A program made the position numbers and the translations under genes. 64,000 nucleotides of DNA, from NCBI RefSeq assembly GCF_024707505.1, contig NZ_CP102604.1, positions 496,001 to 560,000 of the forward strand, written 5' to 3'. Under the pieces are notes generated by a model, which saw only the letters and a list, made by a program, of their open reading frames with translations, was not told the DNA's origin and ran no database searches. Source of the DNA: Pantoea sp. SOD02 (GTDB lineage: Bacteria; Pseudomonadota; Gammaproteobacteria; Enterobacterales; Enterobacteriaceae). The number at the start of each line of letters is the position of its first letter. Position 1 is the stretch's first letter. Positions 20,711 to 31,300 of this stretch are shown one piece after another.

Positions 20711-20721
20711 TGATGCGAGGA

Positions 20722-22092
20722 TTATCGCAGAAGCAGGTAAATACTCTCTTCGCCGCGCACCACGTTCAGTGCCAGCACCGGTGGTTTGCCTTCCAGCACT
20801 TTGCGCATTTCGGCAATAGAAGCGACGCGATTGCGGTTCACGCCGATGATCACATCATCTTTCTGCAAACCGACTTGCTCCGCTGGTGTGCCTTTTTCGA
20901 TGGCATCGACTTTCACGCCTTTATCACCGGTTTTGGTCGCGCCGTCGCTCAGCGTTGCGCCTTGCAGTGCCGGAGACATCAACTGTGCGCTGGCGGTGGT
21001 TTGCGCACTCTGTTCCAGTGTAACGGTAACGTTGACCGGTTTGCCTTCACGCAGCAGGCCGATTTTCACGTCCTGGCCCGGCGGCGTGGTTCCGACTTTC
21101 ACGCGCAGCTCGGCAAAGCTGGTGATCGGCTTATCATTGATCGAGGTAATGATATCGCCGGCTTTGATGCCCGCTTTCTCGGCGGCTGACTTCGGCAGTA
21201 CTTCTGAAACAAAGGCACCGCGCTGCGCATCAACGTTAAACGCTTTGGCGATATCGGCGGTCATTTCCGTGCCTTTGATGCCGAGCTGACCGCGCTTCAC
21301 TTCGCCGAACTGAATCAGCTGCTGCGCCAGATTCATCGCCATGTTGGCGGGAATGGCGAAGCCAATGCCGATGTTGCCGCCGCTTGAGGCCAGAATCGCG
21401 GTGTTGATACCAATCAACTCGCCATTCAGGTTCACCAGCGCACCGCCGGAGTTACCGCGGTTAATCGCGGCATCGGTCTGAATGAAGTTTTCCAGACCTT
21501 CCAGATTCAGGCCGCTACGACCCAGCGCGGAGATAATGCCCGATGTGGCCGTTTGACCCAGACCAAACGGATTTCCGATGGCCACGGCAAAATCACCCAC
21601 TTTGAGCGAATCGGAATCGGCGATTTTTATCTGCGTGAGATTTTTCGCGCCTTCAACCTGAATCAAGGCGATGTCGGTTTGTTCATCGTGACCAATTAAC
21701 TTGGCGTCATATTCGTTGCCGTCACCCAACTGCACGCTAATTTTATCGGCGTTGCTGACCACATGGTTGTTGGTGAGGATGTAGCCTTTAGCGGCATCGA
21801 TGATCACGCCAGAACCCAGTCCTTCAAAGGGCTGCGGCTGAGATTGGCCCGGTGCCTGACCAAAAAAGCGCTTCAGCGGTTCAGGAATCTCCTGCGCCTG
21901 CTGGCCGCTGTCGGTACCTTCAACACGCACGCTCACTACTGCGGGCAGAACTTTTTCCAGCATCGGTGCCAGGCTTGGCAATGCTTGTCCCTGAATCTGG
22001 GCGGGAAGAGTCGCCAGCGCACTCGGCGCCGCAGCCAAACTCATCCCGATACCCAAGGCTAATGCGCTTAACAGACGTGCTTGTTTTTTCAT
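20722..22092 (-). CDS. degQ: Periplasmic serine endoprotease DegQ
   Basis: 456 residues from ATG 22092, where a signal peptide begins (MKKQARLLSALALGIGMSL, cleaved after ALA). The protease triad lies in TNNHVV, TDIALI and GNSGGALV; two PDZ domains follow (from about 280 and 375). The shorter Q-rich linker before the active domain favours DegQ over DegP. It degrades and refolds misfolded periplasmic proteins. It lies between zapG and degS in the E. coli order. Confidence 0.94.
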   Translation of the reverse strand: MKKQARLLSALALGIGMSLAAAPSALATLPAQIQGQALPSLAPMLEKVLPAVVSVRVEGTDSGQQAQEIPEPLKRFFGQAPGQSQPQPFEGLGSGVIIDAAKGYILTNNHVVSNADKISVQLGDGNEYDAKLIGHDEQTDIALIQVEGAKNLTQIKIADSDSLKVGDFAVAIGNPFGLGQTATSGIISALGRSGLNLEGLENFIQTDAAINRGNSGGALVNLNGELIGINTAILASSGGNIGIGFAIPANMAMNLAQQLIQFGEVKRGQLGIKGTEMTADIAKAFNVDAQRGAFVSEVLPKSAAEKAGIKAGDIITSINDKPITSFAELRVKVGTTPPGQDVKIGLLREGKPVNVTVTLEQSAQTTASAQLMSPALQGATLSDGATKTGDKGVKVDAIEKGTPAEQVGLQKDDVIIGVNRNRVASIAEMRKVLEGKPPVLALNVVRGEESIYLLLR

Positions 22093-22162
22093 TGCTACAA
22101 CGCTCTCGCTGCGAAAGGGATAAAAGAAGTGTGACAGTAGTTTGTGGTTTGTGTTCGAAAAC

Positions 22163-22188
22163 AAAAAGGGCACAGCCAAGCTGTGCCC
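22163..22188 (-). terminator. zapG terminator
   Basis: Stem GGGCACAGC (22168-22176) pairs with GCTGTGCCC (22180-22188), loop CAA. On the minus strand it is followed by five T, 9 bases after the zapG stop. Confidence 0.88.
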
Positions 22189-22196
22189 CAAAAGGA

Positions 22197-22601
22197 TTAA
22201 TTACGCGGTGCGCGGTCGCTGCCACGTAACAGGCCGGATGCGCCTTCAGAGTAATCGCGCGGCATCTGTACCGGCGCCTGATCGTTATCCGCTTCGGCTT
22301 CCGTTAGCTGGTAGGCAAACGGGTTTTTCTCGCCTGGCAGGTTTGGCAGCAGGTCGTTAGATCCTTTCGCCATGTGCTGATACAGCTGGCGATAATCATG
22401 CGCCATGTTGTCCAGCAGCTCGGCGCTGCGGGCGAAGTGGTTAGTGAGCTCCTCGCGGTAATCCGCCAGCTCCGACTTCGTTTTTTCCAGTTCATACTGC
22501 ATGCTACGCTGCTCGCGCAGCTTCTTGTTGCCAAAACGCATGACGACAGCGCCGACAATAATGCCAATCACTAAACCAATCAGCCCGTATTCCCAGGTCA
22601 T
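22197..22601 (-). CDS. zapG: Z-ring-associated inner-membrane protein ZapG (YhcB, DUF1043)
   Basis: 134 residues: an N-terminal membrane segment (YGLIGLVIGIIVGAVVMRF), then a coiled coil (about 25-80; REQRSMQYELEKTKSELADYREELTNHF broken at HFARSAELLDNMA) and a disordered acidic tail. This is the YhcB/ZapG pattern. The protein coordinates cell division and envelope growth. It is divergent from zapE across 190 bases. Confidence 0.92.
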   Translation of the reverse strand: MTWEYGLIGLVIGIIVGAVVMRFGNKKLREQRSMQYELEKTKSELADYREELTNHFARSAELLDNMAHDYRQLYQHMAKGSNDLLPNLPGEKNPFAYQLTEAEADNDQAPVQMPRDYSEGASGLLRGSDRAPRN

Positions 22602-22791
22602 AATGACTCCCGTGTAATTTCCGTTGTTTCGTAGGGCATTGCTTCTGTTGCAACATCAACTTCAATAGCAGCCACTATACCCAATAATCTATTGGAAGTG
22701 GAACTATCGGGCTGCATCGCTTAGTGTAGAGCGGCCTAATTTTCGTCAACCGACCCGTGAATCGGACTTTTTCAGGGATTCTGAGAGAACC

Positions 22792-23919
22792 ATGCAAACC
22801 TCATCTCCGCTTGCACGCTACGAGCAGGCGCTGTCGCAGGGCGAATTTCGCCCGGATGACGTACAACGAGAAGCGATTACCCGCTTAGATACCATCCAGC
22901 AAGGATTGATTGCCCGCCAGCAACAGGTTGAACCGGCTGCCAAAGGTCTGTTTGGCCGCTTGTCTAAGATGATCAACCAAGAGAAAAGCACCCGCGAAGC
23001 GCCCGTACGCGGCCTTTATATGTGGGGCGGTGTGGGACGCGGTAAAACCTGGGTGATGGATCTGTTTTTTCAGTCAATTCCTGGTGATCGTAAGCTGCGC
23101 CTGCATTTCCACCGCTTTATGCTGCGTGTCCATCAGGAGCTGACGCAGCTGCAAGGCCATAGCGATCCGTTGTTGATTGTTGCCGATCGCTTTAAAGCGG
23201 AAACCGATATTCTCTGTTTCGATGAGTTTTTTGTCTCGGATATCACCGATGCGATGCTGCTGGGCACGCTGATGGAAGCACTGTTTGCGCGCGGCATTTC
23301 GCTGGTGGCAACCTCGAACATTCCGCCGGATGAGCTCTATCGCAATGGCCTGCAGCGCCCGCGTTTCCTGCCAGCCATCGAACAAATCAAGCGTCATTGT
23401 GACGTGATGAACGTTGACGCCGGCATCGATTACCGCTTGCGCACCTTAACCTCGGCGCATTTGTGGAACTTCCCGCTCAACGATGCCACGCACAGTGAAA
23501 TGGAGCGCATGTTCCGCGCGCTGTCAGGCAAAGCGCGTGAAGACGCGCCGGTGCTGGAGATCAACCATCGTCAGATGCCGACGCTCGGCGTGCATGAAGG
23601 CGTGCTGGCGATCAATTTCCTGACGCTGTGCGGCGAAGGGCGCAGTCAGCACGACTATATTGAGCTCTCGCGCCGTTTTCATAGCGTCTTGCTGTATGAT
23701 GTGCCGGTGATGATTTATAAGACCGAAGATCAGGCGCGCCGCTTCCTGGCGCTGATCGATGAGTTCTACGAACGCCACGTGAAACTGGTTGTCGCGGCGG
23801 AAACATCACTGTTTGAAATTTATCAGGGCACACGCTTGAAGTTTGAGTATCAGCGCTGCTTGTCGCGTTTGCAGGAGATGCAGAGCGAAGAGTATTTGCG
23901 TCTGCCGCATCTGCCCTGA
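22792..23919 (+). CDS. zapE: Cell-division AFG1-type ATPase ZapE
   Basis: 375 residues, of the YhcM/ZapE AFG1-like AAA family. Walker A is MWGGVGRGKTWVMD, Walker B is ILCFDEFFVSDITDA, and the sensor region reads ATSNIPPDELYRNGLQR. It acts on FtsZ polymers late in division. It lies upstream of rplM-rpsI on the same strand but separated by 238 bases containing a separate promoter. Confidence 0.96.
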   Translation: MQTSSPLARYEQALSQGEFRPDDVQREAITRLDTIQQGLIARQQQVEPAAKGLFGRLSKMINQEKSTREAPVRGLYMWGGVGRGKTWVMDLFFQSIPGDRKLRLHFHRFMLRVHQELTQLQGHSDPLLIVADRFKAETDILCFDEFFVSDITDAMLLGTLMEALFARGISLVATSNIPPDELYRNGLQRPRFLPAIEQIKRHCDVMNVDAGIDYRLRTLTSAHLWNFPLNDATHSEMERMFRALSGKAREDAPVLEINHRQMPTLGVHEGVLAINFLTLCGEGRSQHDYIELSRRFHSVLLYDVPVMIYKTEDQARRFLALIDEFYERHVKLVVAAETSLFEIYQGTRLKFEYQRCLSRLQEMQSEEYLRLPHLP

Positions 23920-23957
23920 TGACGTGGCATAAATCGTAGGTTTTAGATGCAAAAAGG

Positions 23958-23987
23958 TTCGATCTTTGAGTTCGACTTCTCTATAAT
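23958..23987 (+). promoter_or_regulatory. Promoter of rplM-rpsI
   Basis: TTCGAT (23958-23963) and a consensus TATAAT (23982-23987) are 18 bases apart, followed by a GC-rich discriminator (GCGACCCC) typical of ribosomal protein promoters. It leaves a leader of about 160 bases before rplM. In E. coli this leader is the target of L13 autoregulation; I did not fold it here. Confidence 0.72.
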
Positions 23988-24133
23988 CTTGCGACCCCAC
24001 GTTACAGCATCGGTTTTCTTTCCCAAGAACTCGATGTGATCCGGTAACTCACTTGAAGGGGTGGCTTGCTGGGCAAAATGGTCGTGTGAGCCTCAATCGT
24101 TTACTTAGCGTTTGGGATTTCACCAACGTGTAA

Positions 24134-24586
<453 letters not shown>

Positions 24587-24598
24587 TCGGGATTATAG

Positions 24599-24994
<396 letters not shown>

Positions 24995-25026
24995 TTGTTT
25001 GCTGCTTCGGCAGCGGCAGTTGGCTC

Positions 25027-25053
25027 AAAAAACCCGCTTCGGCGGGTTTTTTA
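25027..25053 (+). terminator. rplM-rpsI terminator
   Basis: AAAAAACCCGC-TTC-GGCGGGTTTTTT, ending in T-rich sequence, 32 bases after the rpsI stop. Confidence 0.93.
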
Positions 25054-25323
25054 TTATCTGCATTTATGATTTTTTCCCACGAAAAACGCGAGCTTTACCC
25101 GCATTTTGCCCGCAAATCATCACGCCCGCCCCACAAGCTGCTTAAAATCTGGTAAACTCACTGTCACTTTGCGCCTGCGAGACGCAGCGTTGTGCTTGTC
25201 GTTCCTGTCGGGAAGACCGGACGATGCGACTAACGCTGACGGTAGGCGAATCTGATGAGCCGGTGAGTCGCCGCGTGGTTGGCTATTCGCAGTATCTTTT
25301 TGTGAACAAACTTGGAGGTTTTC
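25054..25323 (+). other. sspA upstream region
   Basis: No gene is seen between the rpsI stop and sspA (329 bases including the terminator). A plausible promoter lies around 25140-25160 (CTTAAAATCTGGTAAACTC), which would give a leader of roughly 165 bases with short GC-rich pairings. Confidence 0.5.
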
Positions 25324-25965
25324 ATGGCTGTCGCTGCCAACAAACGTTCGGTAATGACGCTGTTTTCTGGTCCGACTGACATTTTCAGCCATCAAGTACG
25401 TATCGTACTGGCTGAGAAGGGCGTCAGCGTGGAGATCGAGCAGGTTGAAACGGATAACCTGCCGCAGGATCTGATTGACCTCAACCCGTATCGCACCGTA
25501 CCGACGCTGGTCGACCGTGAACTGACGCTGTATGAATCACGCATCATCATGGAATACCTCGATGAGCGTTTCCCGCATCCACCGCTGATGCCGGTTTATC
25601 CGGTCGCGCGCGGTGAAAGCCGTCTGATGATGCACCGCATTGAACAGGATTGGTACAGCCTGATGCGCACCATCGAAACCGCCAACGGTGCAGAAGCCGA
25701 TGCAGCGCGCAAGCAACTGCGTGAAGAGCTGCTGGCGATTGCGCCACTGTTCGCACGCACGCCGTTCTTTATGAGCGAAGAGTTCAGCCTGGTGGATTGC
25801 TATCTGGCGCCGCTGCTGTGGCGCTTGCCGCAGATGGGTGTTGATCTGTCTGGCGCGGGTTCAAAAGAGCTGAAAGGCTATATGACGCGCGTGTTTGAAC
25901 GTGACTCTTTCCTTGCGTCACTGACGGAAGCAGAACGTGAAATGCGCCTGCAAGCTCGGGGCTAA
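25324..25965 (+). CDS. sspA: Stringent starvation protein SspA
   Basis: 213 residues from ATG 25324, with GGAGG seven bases upstream. It has the glutathione S-transferase fold: an N-terminal thioredoxin-like part (SGPTDIFSHQVRIVLAEKGV) and a C-terminal helical part. SspA lacks GST activity and binds sigma-70 RNA polymerase to modulate stationary-phase and acid-stress transcription. sspB starts 3 bases after its stop. Confidence 0.96.
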   Translation: MAVAANKRSVMTLFSGPTDIFSHQVRIVLAEKGVSVEIEQVETDNLPQDLIDLNPYRTVPTLVDRELTLYESRIIMEYLDERFPHPPLMPVYPVARGESRLMMHRIEQDWYSLMRTIETANGAEADAARKQLREELLAIAPLFARTPFFMSEEFSLVDCYLAPLLWRLPQMGVDLSGAGSKELKGYMTRVFERDSFLASLTEAEREMRLQARG

Positions 25966-25968
25966 TGT

Positions 25969-26457
25969 ATGGAAATGTCGCAACTAACGGCGCGTCGTCC
26001 TTACTTGTTGCGGGCGTTCTACGACTGGTTGCTTGATAATCAGTTGACGCCGCATCTGGTGGTCGACATCAATCTGCCTGGTGTGCAGGTGCCGCTGGAA
26101 TATGCGCGTGATGGACAGATCGTTCTGAACATCGCGCCACGTGCGGTAGGCAATCTTGACCTCGCCAATGATGAAGTGCGTTTCAACGCGCGTTTCGGTG
26201 GCGTACCCCGTCAGGTTTCTGTGCCGATGGCTGCGGTTCTGGCGATTTATGCCCGTGAAAACGGCGCTGGCACCATGTTCGAACCGGAACCGGCTTATGA
26301 GCTGGCAACGGACGATCAGGATGGTAGCGGTCAGGAAGAGACGATGATGTCTGTGATTGATGGCGATCGTCCGGATGATGCGACTGACGACGATCACTCG
26401 CCAGATGATGAGCCGCCGCCGCGTGGCGGACGACCTTCACTGCGTGTGGTGAAGTAA
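25969..26457 (+). CDS. sspB: ClpXP adaptor SspB
   Basis: 162 residues: an N-terminal ssrA-binding domain (RRPYLLRAFYDWLLDNQLTPH) and an acidic flexible linker (DDATDDDHSPDDEPP). The C-terminal ClpX-docking peptide RGGRPSLRVVK is intact. It delivers ssrA-tagged and other substrates to ClpXP. Tightly coupled to sspA. Confidence 0.96.
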   Translation: MEMSQLTARRPYLLRAFYDWLLDNQLTPHLVVDINLPGVQVPLEYARDGQIVLNIAPRAVGNLDLANDEVRFNARFGGVPRQVSVPMAAVLAIYARENGAGTMFEPEPAYELATDDQDGSGQEETMMSVIDGDRPDDATDDDHSPDDEPPPRGGRPSLRVVK

Positions 26458-26465
26458 AACGTGCA

Positions 26466-26497
26466 TAAAAAAACGGGCCGATTGGCCCGTTTTTTTA
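26466..26497. terminator. Bidirectional terminator between sspB and the diflavin reductase gene
   Basis: AAAAAAACGGGCC-GATT-GGCCCGTTTTTTT is symmetric, with A/T runs on both sides. It serves the convergent sspB and flavoprotein genes. Confidence 0.93.
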
Positions 26498-26509
26498 TGC
26501 CTGCGCGTC

Positions 26510-28258
26510 TTAGTAGACGTCGCGCAGGTAGCGTTTATCTTTCTTCAGCTGATCAACGTAAGCCGCCGCACGCTCGCTGGACAAGCCACCGAACTGACGA
26601 ACCACTTCATACAGCGCGGCATCAACGTCTTTTGCCATGCGTGATGCATCGCCACACACGTAGAAGTACGCGCCATCCTGCAGCCAGGCGTACAGCTCAG
26701 CGCCTTTCTCAAGCATGCGATTTTGTACGTAGATCTTCTCTTCCTGATCGCGCGAGAAGGCCAGATCCAGATTAGTCAGCAGACCTTTCTCCTGCCATGC
26801 CTGCAGCTCTTCTTCGTAGATGTAATCGTGTGCCTGATGCTGGTCACCGAAGAACAGCCAGTTTTTACCTTCTGCGCCCGTTGCCTGACGTTCCTGCAGG
26901 AAGGCGCGGAACGGTGCGATACCGGTGCCTGGTCCAACCATGATCAGCGGTGCATTGCCGTTTGACGGTACGCGGAATGCTTTGTTCGGCGAGATGAAGA
27001 TCGCCGGCTTTTCGCCGCGACGTACACGTTCAGCCAGATAAGTTGAGCACACACCTTTACGCTCGCGGCCGCCGCTGTGATAGCGCACGGAAGCGATGGT
27101 CAGATGTACCTGATTTGGATGCGCTTTCGAGCTCGACGAGATGGAGTAGGCGCGATGCTGCAGTGGACGCAGCATGGCAACGAATTCCGGCACCGACAAG
27201 CTGCGCGTCAGCTCAAGCTGCAGCAGATCCAGCGTGTCTTTGCCCCACAGCCAAACGGCAAGGGTATCTTTGTCGTCGTGCTGCAACACGTGACGCAGTT
27301 CCTGGTTGGTGGTGTTCTGACCAACCCATTCAATCAGTTTGCGTGACGGCTCTGAAATTTCGAACTGATAAGTCAGCAGATCGCCAAGGTTACGGTCAAA
27401 GCCAGGTACCGGCGTTTCGTAATCGGCTTTCAACTGAGTCAGCAGCAGTGAAACCAGTGACGCGTCGTTCACCGGGATCACACCCAGCGCATCGCCCGCT
27501 TCATATTTCAGGCCGCTGTCGGTGAGATCAAACTCAAAGTGACGAATATCTTTCGCCGACTCTTCAGCCGACAGGCGCTTATTGGTCGCCAATGCTGCCG
27601 CATAAGGGTTTTGCTTATTGCTGCCCGGAATGACAGGTGCTTCTGGCGCGCTTTCTAATGCATTACCGCTGCTGCCCGCACTGGCGGCGAATTGCGGCAT
27701 TGCCGTGCCAATCCATTCGCTGGATGGCTCTTCGAAGTCGATATCGCAGTCTATACGATCGGCGACGCGTTTCGCACCGAGCTGCTCCAGACGCATATCG
27801 ATGAATTTACCTGCCTGGCAGAAACCGTCGTAGCCGGTGTCGCCAATTGCCAATACCGCAAAGTGCATCTGCTCCAGACGCGGCGCAGTGCTGGCTGAAA
27901 TCGCGTTCCAGAACAGCTGAGCGTTATCCGGCATTTCGCCTTCGCCGTAAGTCGAGGTAACGATCAGCACGTGACGCATGGTGGCGAACACATCCAGATC
28001 CACTTCGCCCAGCGCCTGCACCACCGGCACCAAACCTTTGGCGCGTGCGGCTTTAGCTGCCGTTTGCGACAGCGCTTCAGCATTACCGGTCTGTGAACCG
28101 AACAGGATATGCAACTGGGTATTTGCACCCGCAGCCGGTGCGCTCTGCTTGTCTTCTAATACCAGCAGGCGCGAATGGAGACCGGCGAGGAAGCCCGCCA
28201 GCCAGTATTTCTGCTCACCGTTAAACGGTGCATCTTCAGGAATGTAAGGAATTTTCAT
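26510..28258 (-). CDS. CysJ-like FMN/FAD/NADPH diflavin reductase, partner of the adjacent glutamate synthase
   Basis: 582 residues from ATG 28258 (an in-frame TTG lies five codons upstream). Domain order is that of CysJ. A helical lead (KYWLAGFLAGLHSRL) is followed by a flavodoxin FMN domain (ILFGSQTGNAEALS; STYGEGEMPDNAQLF; AIGDTGYDGFC). An FAD domain with RAYSISSSS and GVCSTYLAERV comes next, then an NADPH domain with MVGPGTGIAPFRAFLQER, WLFFGDQHQ and YVCGDASRMAKDV, ending LRDVY as CysJ does. CysJ normally passes electrons to CysI; no cysI or cysH is present. Instead this gene follows a glutamate synthase large-subunit gene by 69 bases without a terminator, in the position of gltD. I infer that it supplies NADPH electrons to that enzyme. 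A moonlighting sulfite reductase subunit is the alternative. Confidence 0.85.
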   Translation of the reverse strand: MKIPYIPEDAPFNGEQKYWLAGFLAGLHSRLLVLEDKQSAPAAGANTQLHILFGSQTGNAEALSQTAAKAARAKGLVPVVQALGEVDLDVFATMRHVLIVTSTYGEGEMPDNAQLFWNAISASTAPRLEQMHFAVLAIGDTGYDGFCQAGKFIDMRLEQLGAKRVADRIDCDIDFEEPSSEWIGTAMPQFAASAGSSGNALESAPEAPVIPGSNKQNPYAAALATNKRLSAEESAKDIRHFEFDLTDSGLKYEAGDALGVIPVNDASLVSLLLTQLKADYETPVPGFDRNLGDLLTYQFEISEPSRKLIEWVGQNTTNQELRHVLQHDDKDTLAVWLWGKDTLDLLQLELTRSLSVPEFVAMLRPLQHRAYSISSSSKAHPNQVHLTIASVRYHSGGRERKGVCSTYLAERVRRGEKPAIFISPNKAFRVPSNGNAPLIMVGPGTGIAPFRAFLQERQATGAEGKNWLFFGDQHQAHDYIYEEELQAWQEKGLLTNLDLAFSRDQEEKIYVQNRMLEKGAELYAWLQDGAYFYVCGDASRMAKDVDAALYEVVRQFGGLSSERAAAYVDQLKKDKRYLRDVY

Positions 28259-28327
28259 CGGTAAGGCACTCAATCCTGTTCAATCAAAATATAAAAACTA
28301 AATTACACATGTTCATTAGCACTGTAA

Positions 28328-31300
28328 TCAGGAAAGTTTCCCGACCGCAGCAGCGATTTCTGGCAGTGCAGCACGCGCAAACAGCTCTTCAAAATCAGGC
28401 AGATGGCCCAGTACTTCACGGTTGCAGGCATCCTGATAAATGATCCAGCCGTATGTCGCCAGGCTGTCCATGGAGCGAATGTTGCGCTGCGTTAATGCCG
28501 CTTTGTAATCTGCCATACGTTTAGCGGCGATCAGGCTTGCCAGCTCGTCATCGCTGTAGCTCTCAATCGCAGAGCGTGCATGACGTTGCAGTCGGCTTAT
28601 TAAGGTGAAATCTTCGGTCATCAGCAGATTGCGTACCGCTTTTTCCACCGCTGGATCTTCCACCGCCGTGCCTTTCGGCAGTTTGCCCAGAGCCAGCTGC
28701 TGCGCGAGGCTGAGAACGGTGTAGTTGTTCAGCAGAACAAACATCTCCAGCGTATCGGTCGCGCCGTAAGCCGGAACAGCACCGTTAGCAATGGTTTTAC
28801 CGTCACGCCAGGCCGATTTGAACTTCGTCACCTGATGCGCAGCCAGCGACGTTGACAGCTCTTCGAGCAGGTCTTTACGTGATTTGGCTTTGAGGATTTC
28901 GGTGCCATCCTGATACAGCAGCAGCGAACGCGGCATCACATACACAAAGTGATGACACTCGGTTTCCCAGTTATCCAGCAGCCAGGCCGCGCGTGGCGAT
29001 TGGGTTGCTTCCAGATGCCAGTTCAGCATGGTCAGCACCGCTTGCTTGTGCACCTGCGCCATTTCATCTTCATCGGCGATGGAGCCAAACAGCACCGAAT
29101 CACCTGCCGCGTGCGCAGCCAGCGATCCATACGGGTCGTACTGGTAAGCGAAACCGCCGCTCATGCCGTTACCGAAGCCTTTACCAAAGGTGCCAAGGTT
29201 AAGAATGGCGCCGTTGGTCATGTATTCGCAGCAGAAGTCACCCACGCCTTCAACTACCGCAGTTGCGCCGGAGTTACGCACGGCGAAGCGGTCACCCGCC
29301 TGGCCCTGAACAAACAGACGACCGCCGGTCGCGCCAAACAGCGCGAAGTTACCGATCAACACGTTGCCATCGCTGTCCTGTGCGCCGCCGCCTGGTGACA
29401 TTACCACCAATTCGCCGCCGCACTGGCCTTTGCCGACGCCGTCGTTACAGGTGCCGTAATGCTTCATTTGCATGCCGTCGTTGCAGAACGCGCCGAAAGA
29501 CTGGCCGGCAGAACCGCTGGTATTAATCAGCACGCTACGCGGTGCCAGATAGTGACGACCGCGATCGTCTTTCATTACCGCTGGCAATGCTGCCAGTTGA
29601 TCTTTAGGTAACTCATGGTTCAGCATGCGCTCGATATCGATCGCCAGCTGACCGCCCACGCTCTTGTTACGGTTGTTCAGGGTGATGCCCGCGCCCAGCG
29701 CGATTTCACGGCTTCCTACGCCAACCAGCTGCGTTTTCAGCTCGTTAACCCAGCCATCATCCAATTCAAAGTCTTTTTCCAGATACACCGGTTTAGCAAT
29801 TTTCTGCTCTGGCACCACGGTCAACATAGCGCGCAGATCCAGTTTGCCGACTTCCAGCGGGTGATCCATCAAGTGCAGAAGATCCGAACGGCCACGCGCT
29901 TCGCGCAATGAACGCAGACCGAGGCGGGCGAGGAACTCACGCACTTCCTGCGCCACGTTGATGAAGTACTGCGCCAGCTGACGCGGATCACCATCAAAGG
30001 CTTCGGCGTTGGTGGTTAAACCGGCCGGGCATTTGACGTTACAGTTTTTCGCCATCACGCATTTCAACATCATCAGCGCGGTGGTGCCGAACTCGAAGCT
30101 GTCGCCACCGAGCAGGGCAGATTTGATCACATCGCTGCCGGTCTGCTGCGCGCCGGAGCAGCGCAGCTGCACTTTGTCGCGCAGGCCGTTAGCACACAGC
30201 GCCTGATGCACTTCGGCAATACCGATTTCCGCGACGCGGCCGGTATATTTCAGGCTGGTAACCGAAGCCGCGCCGGTGCCGCCGGTGTTACCCGCGACGT
30301 TAATCACATCCGCGCCGGCTTTCGCCACGCCGACGGCGATGGTGCCGATACCTTCAGATGAAACCAGCTTGACGATGACGCGCACGCGCGCGGCTTTACA
30401 GTCGTGGATCAGCTGAGCCAAATCCTCGATGGAGTAAGTGTCGTGGTGCGGTGGCGGTGAAACCAGCTCAACACCCGGCGTACCGCCACGCGCTGCGGCA
30501 ATCTCAACGGTCACTTTCGGTGCCGGCAACTGACCGCCTTCACCGGGCTTAGCGCCCTGGCCGATTTTGATCTCCAGCTCTTCCAGCATTGGATCGGCCA
30601 GATAAGCCGCCCACACGCCGAAACGACCGGATGCCAACTGCTTAATACGTGACGCACGGATGGTGCCGTGACGTGAATAGTGCTCGCCACCTTCACCGCA
30701 GTTGCTCATGCCGCCAACCATGTTGGTACCGTGCGCGACAGCTTCGTGCGCCGGCGCCACCAGCGCACCGTGGCTCATCGCACCTGAAGCAAAGGTACGC
30801 GTGATTTCATGTGCAGGTTGAATCTCTTCCAACGGCAGCGATGGCAGCGCGGTGAAGATCAGCGACAGATAATCAGCGGCTTTGCCGTAAGCGGTGATGT
30901 GCAACACGCCATCCGCCACGCTGCTGCTTTCGATATCGTCGGTGAAACGGGTTTTCAGCGCACGCGCCAGCGCTTCAAGGCGCTCGTTCTCTGGTTTCAG
31001 GCCCGCAATCGCATCGATCAGACGCAGCTCAAACTGGTTCAGGCTGCCGTTCACCGCTTCACACTTCAGGCCACGCGTAGCGAAGCCGTTGTTCACCAGC
31101 GAGTAGCGGCCCAGTTTGCGGCCGAATTCGGCTTCGCTATCAACGTGGGTCAAATCGCACGGCAGCGCAAGGATGTCACGCAGCGCCGCAGGACGACGTT
31201 TACGCTCGGCATGCATCAGGCCGGAGAACTGACGGTAATCTGGCGTGATGGCAAAGGTGTCGATCACATCATTCGGGATGCGCTCAAAGCTGCTGTCTTT

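Noticed and set aside
26510..28258. Assimilatory sulfite reductase flavoprotein CysJ proper
   Set aside because: Domains match CysJ, but cysI and cysH are not adjacent and the gene is operonic with a GOGAT-like gene, so it is described as a CysJ-like reductase without the cysJ symbol.
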